Of a stretch of DNA of 64,000 bases, positions 32,850 to 40,210 are shown piece after piece; within the stretch, counting starts at the first letter, position 1, and each line of letters opens with the position of its first letter. The notes beneath the pieces are model-generated. The model was not told where the DNA came from, searched no databases, and saw only the letters and a list, made by a program, of their open reading frames with translations. The position numbers and the translations under genes are program-made. The stretch comes from Aquatica leii (Eukaryota; Arthropoda; Insecta; Coleoptera; Lampyridae): the NCBI GenBank assembly GCA_035610365.1, contig CM069432.1:229484532-229548531 (forward strand). The letters are read 5' to 3'.

Positions 32850-33626
32850 ATGGCAGCTACACCTCAACCGACCCCTACCCTTTATACCAAGAAAGATAGC
32901 GCAGTGATGAGTACGTCACCTGTATACGTGCCTTCTTGTAAAGATTACAAATTGTTCAAGGATGCTGAAAAATCTTATGGAATTACTTTACTCGAAGATG
33001 ACAACAACAAATTGGAAGAACGTGAGAAAAACGAGTTATGTAATGAGGTATCTATCGCCTTAAATCAAAGTTATTCAAAAATAGTGCGTTTGGGTATAGA
33101 TGTTTACAACATGTTTCGGCCGTGTCTAAAAATTGTGAAAACTAGTTGTAATTTTGGAATTTATTTTACTAGATCTCAGTTTAACGAGTTTGTAGACGTA
33201 TTAGATGATATAATTGAAGATGTACGATATCAAAATGTAAGAAAGTACGACCTTGAGAAATATTTTGTACAAACCAGTGTTCTAAATGCAGTTAAAATTG
33301 TATCAAAGAAAAACGAAGAAAATTTTAAATTATGTTTAGGACTTAGCTCGTTACAGTCAATTCAAAGAATGAAATCTTATTTTATATCGCGACTGGAAAA
33401 TTTAGAAAAATTTGATTGTAATTTTAATGAATTTGTACAAGACGTAGTGGAACTAGTAGATTTTAAGAAAAAGCAAGAAGTCATCTATGAAGATTTTATA
33501 GAAATGTTAGAAGCAAAATATGACGAAGACAGTATGTTATACGAGCTTGTTCATAAATTTCCACATTTCATGAATTATACTATAAAGGATTACATGCAAA
33601 CTTATTACGATCGTATTTTATACTAA
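32850..33626 (+). CDS. Polinton protein of unknown function (258 aa)
   Basis: Starts at ATG 32850 after a TATA-like sequence just inside the left TIR. The first 30 residues are Pro/Thr-rich (MAATPQPTPTLYTKK). The rest appears alpha-helical and acidic, with a Lys/Glu-rich region and no Cys cluster, signal peptide or membrane segment. I do not recognise the family. It stands apart from the packed block behind it: AATAAA signals follow its stop within about 20 bp, and 130 bp separate it from the ATPase. It therefore probably has its own transcript. A regulatory, early or host-interaction role is possible but is pure inference. Confidence 0.7.
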   Translation: MAATPQPTPTLYTKKDSAVMSTSPVYVPSCKDYKLFKDAEKSYGITLLEDDNNKLEEREKNELCNEVSIALNQSYSKIVRLGIDVYNMFRPCLKIVKTSCNFGIYFTRSQFNEFVDVLDDIIEDVRYQNVRKYDLEKYFVQTSVLNAVKIVSKKNEENFKLCLGLSSLQSIQRMKSYFISRLENLEKFDCNFNEFVQDVVELVDFKKKQEVIYEDFIEMLEAKYDEDSMLYELVHKFPHFMNYTIKDYMQTYYDRILY

Positions 33627-33763
33627 TTAAGTCTAATGTAAAATAAATAATAGTAATCATTATTTGTATTGAATAACTAATACAAAATAAATAAATATTT
33701 TTATAAAGTAAGAAAAAATGTGGCGTACGAATTAGTTTAACTTTAGTTTTGCAGTAGCGAACA

Positions 33764-34429
33764 ATGGAGTACCAGTTTCAACATCCATTCTCTGCAATCG
33801 TTGCAGGGCCTTCAGGTTGTGGAAAATCGTATTTCATTGTAAATTTTATTAAAACTATGAATGACGTATGCGATACCGTATTTGAAAATATTATTTGGTT
33901 TTACAATGAATGGCAACCATTGTATAAAGATTTGCCAACGGTTAAATTTCAAGAAGGTTTACCAACGATGGATGCATTTGACGGATCTGAACCTACATTA
34001 ATAATAATCGACGATTTAATGCGCGAAGCAAACAATTCTGTAGTGGACATATTTACAAAAGGCTGTCATCACCGTAATCTTAGCGTATTTTTTCTAACTC
34101 AAAATATTTTTCATCAAGCTAAAGGGCAACGTGATATATCATTAAACGCCCACTACATAATACTATTTAAAAATCCTCGCGATAAAGCTCAAATAAAACA
34201 TTTAACTCGACAAATATATCCTGAAAACTCTAAATTTTTAGAAGAAGCTTATTATGATGCCACATCCGAACCGCATGGATATTTACTTTTCGACTTAAAA
34301 CAAAACACCTCAGATGTTATACGTTTTAGAACATCAATTTTTCGGGGGGATAGATCGTGTTACATTTACATTCCTAAGAAAAGGTTTACATATATATCTT
34401 CGGATAAGTTTGACGTCATTCAAACATAA
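33764..34429 (+). CDS. Polinton packaging ATPase (FtsK/HerA, A32-like)
   Basis: The 221-aa protein has a Walker A motif GPSGCGKS at residues 15-22 and a Walker B strand LIIIDD ending at Asp83-Asp84. A sensor-like segment LSVFFLTQNIF follows. The size and motif layout match the A32-like genome-packaging ATPases of Polintons, virophages and related viruses, which drive DNA into preformed capsids. The upstream 130 bp contain AATAAA of the previous gene. Its TAA overlaps the next ATG by one base (TAATG, 34427-34431). No damage was seen. Confidence 0.92.
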   Translation: MEYQFQHPFSAIVAGPSGCGKSYFIVNFIKTMNDVCDTVFENIIWFYNEWQPLYKDLPTVKFQEGLPTMDAFDGSEPTLIIIDDLMREANNSVVDIFTKGCHHRNLSVFFLTQNIFHQAKGQRDISLNAHYIILFKNPRDKAQIKHLTRQIYPENSKFLEEAYYDATSEPHGYLLFDLKQNTSDVIRFRTSIFRGDRSCYIYIPKKRFTYISSDKFDVIQT

Positions 34430-34758
34430 TGCCTTTAACAGTTATCAAGCACGCCGAACTTCTACGGGCCTTAACAAAGTTGGGGTCTCAAGAACGTAAA
34501 GCACTGCTTAAGTGTGCAACAGATAAACAAGTACACTGTATCTGTGAATGCATCTTCAACACTTTAAAAGGAAAAGTACCTTTGTCTCGGTGTCAGAAGA
34601 AACATCTCTCCCATCATAAAAACACTTTGAGAAGTTTAGTAAAACCAGGCGAATCTATTAAGAAGAAAAAACAAGTTTTAATACAACACGGTGGAGCATT
34701 TCTACCATTTCTTTTAGCACCGTTAATTAGTGGCGTGTTAGGAAGCATTTTCAAGTAA
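34429..34758 (+). CDS. Small basic Polinton protein, pX/core-like
   Basis: 109 aa, strongly basic, with LGSQERKALLKCATDKQ, a Cys pair (HCICEC) and KKKKQVLIQHGG followed by a hydrophobic Ala/Leu/Pro-rich end (FLPFLLAPLISGVLGSIF). Proteins with this layout lie next to the ATPase in many arthropod Mavericks, and some authors compare them with the adenovirus core protein pX; I recall this link and cannot test it here. A DNA-condensing or membrane-active virion component is plausible. It begins inside the stop codon of the ATPase gene and ends one base before the next ATG. Confidence 0.7.
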   Translation: MPLTVIKHAELLRALTKLGSQERKALLKCATDKQVHCICECIFNTLKGKVPLSRCQKKHLSHHKNTLRSLVKPGESIKKKKQVLIQHGGAFLPFLLAPLISGVLGSIFK

Positions 34759-34759
34759 C

Positions 34760-35470
34760 ATGGAACATGCTAAAAAGATGATGATTATATCGCCAGATTT
34801 TTTACAACGTTTAAAAACTTCTGAATCAACACAAAACAGTGTGTTATCGAAATTAGACAACGATATGAATCAAGTTTTAAAGTCGAAATTGTCCGATTAC
34901 GACAAATGGAACAATTATAATCAGATTCTTCAAAGGTATTTACATTTTTCTGGTGAAAATCAAAAACCTGTCAGTATTTCAATTAATGAAGAAAAAACTG
35001 CAAAACTTTCAGAATGGGATATAATAAATACGTTACCGTCTACCTACAAGAAAAAAGCAGAAAACTTTTTAAGAATCCTAACTACTTCTGGAAACGTACT
35101 ATGGGATAAGGACGGAGTTGTTACAATAAAAAGTGAAACTATACCTTCTTCAAATATTATTGACTTGGTGCACGACGCTATAAGAAATCGAAAAACTAGT
35201 AGCCCTAAAGGCTGGCAACAGTTTGCATCTTATATGAGAGAAGTTAATTTTCCAAAAGAACTTATTGGTAATTTAAGACGACGAGGTGTTTCACCAGCTA
35301 AAATTGAGCAAAATTCACATGCTGAAGTTTTGCCAGTTATTGATAATCGCAATTTACGGACACCGTTAAATTATGAAGGTGATGACGAGCTACAACAGTC
35401 ATCACTAAAAACCCCAAGACGATCGACACGGAGATCAAGAATTTTAAATTGGGAATCTTTTAAACTTTGA
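34760..35470 (+). CDS. Conserved Polinton protein of unknown function (236 aa)
   Basis: It has an N-terminal helical part with DKWNNYNQILQRYLHF, a central globular segment (FLRILTTSGNVLWDKDGVV, then a GWQQFASYM patch) and a basic C terminus with TPRRSTRRSRILNW. I recognise the YxQ-LQRYLHF pattern as recurrent in Maverick gene sets between the core-like protein and the integrase, but I know no function. The basic tail suggests nucleic-acid contact. It lies one base after the previous stop and two bases before the integrase ATG. Confidence 0.65.
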   Translation: MEHAKKMMIISPDFLQRLKTSESTQNSVLSKLDNDMNQVLKSKLSDYDKWNNYNQILQRYLHFSGENQKPVSISINEEKTAKLSEWDIINTLPSTYKKKAENFLRILTTSGNVLWDKDGVVTIKSETIPSSNIIDLVHDAIRNRKTSSPKGWQQFASYMREVNFPKELIGNLRRRGVSPAKIEQNSHAEVLPVIDNRNLRTPLNYEGDDELQQSSLKTPRRSTRRSRILNWESFKL

Positions 35471-35472
35471 AA

Positions 35473-36531
35473 ATGGACACTATTTACTACGACCCATCAC
35501 ACGTAAACGGATTTGGCGGTGCAAAGTCGTTACTACGAGAGTTAAAACATCAACACAATCGTAAGGCTGTTGAAAGATGGTTTCAAAAACAAGACGCATA
35601 TACAATCCACAAACCTGTAAGAAAAACGTTTTCGCGAAACAAATATATCGTTGACAATATAGACAACCTGTGGCAAGCAGATTTGTGTGATATGAGATCG
35701 TTGAGTAAATACAATGACAACTACAATTTTATTGTAACTGTTATTGACGTGTTTAGTAAAAGAGCATGGGCGAGGGCAATTAAGTTGAAAACGGCTAAAA
35801 ATATAATTACGACTTTCAAAGATATTTTTACGGAATATGGAAATATGCCATCAAATATTCAAACAGATAAAGGCAAAGAATTTATTGCAAAAGATGTTCG
35901 AGACTTTTTTAGAAGCAACGGTATTAATTTTTACGTTACAAATAATCCGGATGTAAAAGCAGCTGTAGTTGAAAGATTTAACAGAACCCTTAAGACAAGA
36001 ATGTGGCGATATTTTACATATGCAAATTCTTACCGGTATATTGATGTTTTACCGGATTTGTTATGCTCGTATAACAACAGATATCACAGAAGTATAAAAA
36101 TGGCTCCCAATGATGTAAATGATAGCAATATTTTAGAAGTTTGGAACAATTTGTATGAAAAAGGCTTAGGCCAGCAAAGAAAACCTAGATATAAGGTGGA
36201 TCAATATGTGAGAGTCAGTAGAACTAAACAAGTTTTCGAGAAAGGATATACGACAAATTGGAGCGAGGAAGTGTTTAAAATTGTTAATGTTATTAATCGA
36301 AAACCTCCTGTTTATGTACTTGTAGATTTACAAGACGAACCTATTGAAGGCACGTTTTATGAGGAAGAACTACAACCTGTGTTAATTAATACCGAAACGA
36401 TATTCAAAATTGATCAAGTGTTGCAAGAAAAGGGCAGAGGCAAAAATAAGAAATATTTAGTCAAGTGGAGAGGCTACGGTCCAAAATTTAATAGCTGGAT
36501 ACTAGCTGAAGATTTACACAAAAAAACATAA
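35473..36531 (+). CDS. Polinton integrase with C-terminal chromodomain
   Basis: 352 aa from ATG 35473; an in-frame TTG six bases upstream is not needed. The retroviral-type catalytic core has Asp70 (LWQADLCDM), Asp132 (IQTDKGKEF) and Glu167 (VVERFNRTLK), giving the usual DD35E-like spacing. An N-terminal helical domain precedes it. The C terminus, from about residue 305, is a chromodomain with YLVKWRGYG and NSWILAEDL. The enzyme inserts the element and makes the 6-bp target duplication; chromodomains of this kind can steer integration to particular chromatin. All catalytic residues are intact. Its TAA overlaps the next ATG (TAATG). Confidence 0.95.
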   Translation: MDTIYYDPSHVNGFGGAKSLLRELKHQHNRKAVERWFQKQDAYTIHKPVRKTFSRNKYIVDNIDNLWQADLCDMRSLSKYNDNYNFIVTVIDVFSKRAWARAIKLKTAKNIITTFKDIFTEYGNMPSNIQTDKGKEFIAKDVRDFFRSNGINFYVTNNPDVKAAVVERFNRTLKTRMWRYFTYANSYRYIDVLPDLLCSYNNRYHRSIKMAPNDVNDSNILEVWNNLYEKGLGQQRKPRYKVDQYVRVSRTKQVFEKGYTTNWSEEVFKIVNVINRKPPVYVLVDLQDEPIEGTFYEEELQPVLINTETIFKIDQVLQEKGRGKNKKYLVKWRGYGPKFNSWILAEDLHKKT

Positions 36532-37367
36532 TGAATTTTGATGACGAATTCTATTTAACACTATTAAGTAACAGCTCTATGAACTACTACCCTGACAATA
36601 CAACTGCTAGTTTTATGACTCAATTACCGAAACGCATAAGATTAACAGGAGAATGGGTTGTGGGAGTTTCTGAAATGCAATACCCATGTTCATTTTCAGT
36701 ACTTAGTGAAACAGATAATTTTGTGTATTATAGGTCTGTATCAGAACAATCAAAGATTCCACTGTCTGACATCATTAAGGCCGCAACAAACTTTTTTATT
36801 AATGATAATGAAAAGTATTTTTATTCGAAAGATATGTGGTATGTAATCAGACTACCAGTTGGAAATTACGAAAACATAGAAGAACTTGTCAAGATAATAA
36901 ATGATCAAAGCATGATTCAACAGTTAATACAATTGAAATACCACAAGGTTACCAAACGGATAACATTAAAGGTGAAGTCTCCAGTACCAGTAATGGGATT
37001 CTCGCAAAAACTGAATCAACAATTGGGTTTTAGACCCAATCAGAACGTGATGCTAGACAGTAACCCTGCACATTCTGCAAGTATATGGACAGGCCTACCA
37101 TCTCTAATGTTTGTTTATGGAGATATTGTGGAACCACAACTAGTAGGAGATGTACTATCTCCTCTGCTACGAATTGTAAACGTTTCTTCTGATAATTATA
37201 ACTACGGATGTCATAAAGACGTTATATGTTCACCGGTACATTACATACCTGTAATGAAAAAAGAATTTGAAACCCTAGAAATAAATATAAGAACTGAAAC
37301 AGGTGCTTCGATGCCATTTGAGTTCGGAACTTTGAATTTAAAGTTACATTTTAAAAAAATTAAGTAA
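36531..37367 (+). CDS. Probable Polinton minor capsid (penton) protein
   Basis: 278 aa, starting MNFDDEFYLTLLSNSSMNYY, then FMTQLPKRIRLTGEWVVGVS and EMQYP. This opening (FYLTL-SNSS, a T-L-P-I-L-GEW-VG-EIQYP run) is a widespread Maverick/adintovirus signature. Single-jelly-roll minor capsid proteins of Polintons have this size and lie next to the major capsid gene, so a penton role is likely. I infer it from the position and predicted beta-rich character, not from structure. It starts on the last base of the integrase stop and ends one base before the next ATG. Confidence 0.65.
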   Translation: MNFDDEFYLTLLSNSSMNYYPDNTTASFMTQLPKRIRLTGEWVVGVSEMQYPCSFSVLSETDNFVYYRSVSEQSKIPLSDIIKAATNFFINDNEKYFYSKDMWYVIRLPVGNYENIEELVKIINDQSMIQQLIQLKYHKVTKRITLKVKSPVPVMGFSQKLNQQLGFRPNQNVMLDSNPAHSASIWTGLPSLMFVYGDIVEPQLVGDVLSPLLRIVNVSSDNYNYGCHKDVICSPVHYIPVMKKEFETLEINIRTETGASMPFEFGTLNLKLHFKKIK

Positions 37368-37368
37368 A

Positions 37369-37797
37369 ATGAGTTGTCCCTATCAACAGTATTATATGAA
37401 CCAAGCTGGAAGCGGTATTGGAGTCATCTACCGAGGAGCCCCCTATCAAAGAGGTCATGGAATTGGGAGTTGGTTAGGCGGAATATTCAGAAGCATTATT
37501 CCATTATTTAAATCGGGCGCTCAAGCAGTAGGAAAAGAAGTTCTAAGAACAGGCACAAATATTTTAGGTGACGTCATAGAAAATCGTCCAATAAAAGAAT
37601 CGTTCCAAGACCGTATGCGCGAAGCTGGACAAAATATTAAACGCAAAGCTAATGATAAAATTGAAAAAATGATGGATGGTTCAGGATATAAAAAGGTTCG
37701 ACCAAATAAAACACGTCAGTTACCACAGCGTTCTGTTAAGAAAACTGTAAAACATCAACAAAAAAAACTTACCTACAACGACATATTTACTAACTAA
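37369..37797 (+). CDS. Gly-rich basic virion protein, pVI-like
   Basis: 142 aa with a Gly-rich amphipathic N terminus (QAGSGIGVIYRGAPYQRGHG, then IGSWLGGIFRSIIPLFKSG) and a Lys-rich tail (KKTVKHQQKKLTYNDIF). This layout recalls adenovirus pVI: a membrane-lytic amphipathic helix followed by a basic, protease-processed tail. MDGSG near residue 104 fits the (M/I/L)XGX|G cleavage rule of adenain-type proteases, and such a protease is encoded at 39597. Processing is an inference. Its place directly before the major capsid gene is typical of Mavericks. Confidence 0.65.
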   Translation: MSCPYQQYYMNQAGSGIGVIYRGAPYQRGHGIGSWLGGIFRSIIPLFKSGAQAVGKEVLRTGTNILGDVIENRPIKESFQDRMREAGQNIKRKANDKIEKMMDGSGYKKVRPNKTRQLPQRSVKKTVKHQQKKLTYNDIFTN

Positions 37798-37802
37798 CTA
37801 AA

Positions 37803-39110
37803 ATGGCTTTTCTTCACGCTCAATCTTGTGAATGTCTGAAATCTGAACTAGACTTGTTTGCTCTCCCTTCAACGCAAACAAGTATCGAAAACGGCGAATG
37901 GATTTTTTACAAACCTCTGTCTTCATTAACCGATGATGCCCCGATAGAATTTGTTGTACCCGGAAACGGTAGCGATTATCTGGATGCAAGTCAAACAATG
38001 TTGTACGTTACTACCAAAATAGTTAAACAAGACAATACGTCTATCACAGAATCTGATGAGGTTGCACCTGTAAATAACTGGATGCATTCTTTATTTTCAC
38101 AAGTTGAAGTTTATTTAAATCAAAAACTAGTATCGCCGCCAAATAACACTTATGCGTATCGTGCATATATTGAAACTTTATTAAACTATGGAAAAGAAGC
38201 GAAAAAATCTCATTTAACTTGCAATTTATGGTATAACGATACGCCTGGAAAAATGGATAATATTAAAGAAAATCAAGGTTGTGTTAACAGAAAAAATTTT
38301 ACAAAAGATAGTAATCAAGTTGATATGATTGGCCATGTGCATTGTGATTTATTTAACCAGGAAAAATTTTTTGTTAATGGCGTAGAACTGAAAATTAAGT
38401 TTGTGCGTTCAAGAGACTCGTTTAGTTTAATGGCTTCTCAAGGTTCAACCTACAAAGTAAAAATTGTAGATGCAAATTTGTTAATTCGAAGAATGAAAAT
38501 TAATCCAACGATCCTACTCGCACATGCTAAAGCACTTGAAACCACACCTGCAAAATATCCTATCACCAAAGCCGATGTAAAAGTATTAACAATTCCATCA
38601 GGAATTCAAAGAAAATCGCTAGATAACATATTCTTAGGACAGCTTCCGAAGAGATGTATCATTGGATTTGTTTCAAACAAGGCCTTTAACGGCGATTACG
38701 CTAGTAACCCTTACAATTTTCATCATTACAAAATTAACTACATTTCCTTATATATCGATGGTCAGCAAATACCTTCAAAACCATTACAACCCGATTTTAC
38801 AAAATTAGGTTATGTGCGCGCATACCATACTTTATTCTCAGGAACAGGAATTCACTTCTTAAATGAAGGAAACTGTATTTCGCGGGAAGACTATCCTAAT
38901 GGTTATTGTTTAATGGCATTTGATCTAACACCAGACTTGTCGGCTAATGCTAGTACACATTGGAATCTAATAAAAAACGGGTCGTTACGTATCGAGGTAG
39001 GATTTGAGGAAGGGTTGACCGAAACAGTAAATTGTATTGTATACGCAGAATTTGATAACGTCATAGAAATCGATAAACATCGTAACGTAGTCGTGGATTT
39101 CAGCAGTTGA
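37803..39110 (+). CDS. Polinton major capsid protein (double jelly roll)
   Basis: 435 aa with the well-known Maverick start ELDLFALPSTQTSIENGEW, then PIEFVVPGNGSDYLD, VNNWMHSLFSQVEVYLN and YAYRAYIETLLNYG. These match the widespread insect and nematode proteins shown by fold comparison to be double-jelly-roll capsid proteins. The full length is present, with no stop or frameshift. It would form the hexameric capsomers of an icosahedral particle. It lies five bases after the pVI-like gene and 19 bases before the next ATG. Confidence 0.92.
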   Translation: MAFLHAQSCECLKSELDLFALPSTQTSIENGEWIFYKPLSSLTDDAPIEFVVPGNGSDYLDASQTMLYVTTKIVKQDNTSITESDEVAPVNNWMHSLFSQVEVYLNQKLVSPPNNTYAYRAYIETLLNYGKEAKKSHLTCNLWYNDTPGKMDNIKENQGCVNRKNFTKDSNQVDMIGHVHCDLFNQEKFFVNGVELKIKFVRSRDSFSLMASQGSTYKVKIVDANLLIRRMKINPTILLAHAKALETTPAKYPITKADVKVLTIPSGIQRKSLDNIFLGQLPKRCIIGFVSNKAFNGDYASNPYNFHHYKINYISLYIDGQQIPSKPLQPDFTKLGYVRAYHTLFSGTGIHFLNEGNCISREDYPNGYCLMAFDLTPDLSANASTHWNLIKNGSLRIEVGFEEGLTETVNCIVYAEFDNVIEIDKHRNVVVDFSS

Positions 39111-39129
39111 ATATTTACATTTGAAAAGA

Positions 39130-39676
39130 ATGGACGCATTTGTCGATTTACAGGGATTTAGAAGGGAAGACAGAACATTTTTGCCTAAAGAGTTTGCAGT
39201 TGTAACATCAGATGGAGCTAGATGTGAAACACTACTTGTAAAACCACCTTGCTCGTATTTAAAATTATCAAATGTTGTTAAAAAAGAAGTGCGCTATTTA
39301 GAAAATTATTTTCATGGCTTAAAATGGAGTTCGGGGTATATAAATTTGGAAATTTTTGAAGAAACTGTCAAACGATTGTTAGAACCGTTTAACTCAGTAT
39401 TTGTCAAAGGAAGCGAGAAACAGTTTGTTTTAAAATTTTTAAATAAACCAATAATTAATTTGGAATTAGAGGGGTGTCCTTCGTTTAAAAAAAGAACTAC
39501 AGGCAGTGCAATGTTTTCATCATAACATTGAAAACCCTGTATGTGCCTTAGAAAACGCCTTAATTTTATGTGAATGGAAACGTAACAACAACAAAGATGA
39601 ATACCGCGGAAGTTTTGAAATTGATGAAGTCAATTCCGACCACGAAGAATGTACAACGACTTGTTTGTGCCTCTGA
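39130..39676 (+). pseudogene. Polinton RNase H-fold-like protein, frameshifted
   Basis: The first 122 codons from ATG 39130 read FVDLQGFRREDRTFLPKEFA, then YFHGLKWSSGY and FVKGSEKQFVLKFL. At the run of seven A (39487-39493) the similarity jumps frame to KELQAVQCFHHNIENPVCAL and ENALILCEWK, ending at 39676. The VDLQGF...KE-A start, an inner VKG-EK and a late C-xx-H...CAL-NA-xL-W pattern recur in a protein common in arthropod Maverick regions. They resemble a DEDD/RNase H-fold exonuclease, but I cannot confirm catalysis. The second part overlaps the protease start by 80 bp. Confidence 0.55.
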
Positions 39677-40064
39677 TCAATTACCTCGCCGTATTCGACG
39701 ACCGTGTGCAATCATCGCTAACACAGATCCATCTACAAGAGCAGGTCAACACTGGATAGCAATTTACATCAATGACGATAGAATAGGAGAATACTTAGAT
39801 TCTTTTGGTAGACCACCTCCAAGCTCACACAAAAAGTTTTTAGAAAACAATTCAAAACAGTGGTGTTTTAACGGTGAATTACTTCAAGATTTTCATTCTA
39901 GTGTATGCGGAAAGTACTGTCTTGTGTATTTGTATTTTAAGCTATGTGATATGAGTATGTTAGAATTTTTAAAAGTATTTGATAATAATTTGATTTATAA
40001 TGATAGTCGCATAAGTTTATTGTACACTTTATTTTTTATAAAAACAAATGTATTACATTTTTAA
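39597..40064 (+). CDS. Adenain-like cysteine protease of the Polinton
   Basis: 155 aa from ATG 39597; the GTG nine codons upstream is less likely. The catalytic set of the Ulp1/adenain superfamily is visible: His52 in GQHWIAIYIND, Asp68 in EYLDSFG, Gln97, and Cys104 in SSVCGKYCLVY. Gln and Cys are seven residues apart, as in adenovirus protease. It would mature virion proteins, for example the pVI-like protein. An AATAAA about 10 bp after the stop suggests that the forward gene block ends here. Confidence 0.88.
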   Translation: MNTAEVLKLMKSIPTTKNVQRLVCASDQLPRRIRRPCAIIANTDPSTRAGQHWIAIYINDDRIGEYLDSFGRPPPSSHKKFLENNSKQWCFNGELLQDFHSSVCGKYCLVYLYFKLCDMSMLEFLKVFDNNLIYNDSRISLLYTLFFIKTNVLHF

Positions 40065-40210
40065 AGTTTTATAATAAACATTTTATAATTATACGTAACT
40101 TTTTTAATCATCTAACGAAACAGTTTAAAAATGGATAAAAATAAATCAATACTAACATAATAATGACTAGTTTCAACAGTATTTGGTAAATACCACTACA
40201 AGGATCTAAT
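40065..40210. other. Convergent 3' ends of the capsid block and PolB
   Basis: 146 bp between the stops of the protease (+) and PolB (-). AATAAA at about 40073 serves the forward block. No ORF. Confidence 0.6.
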
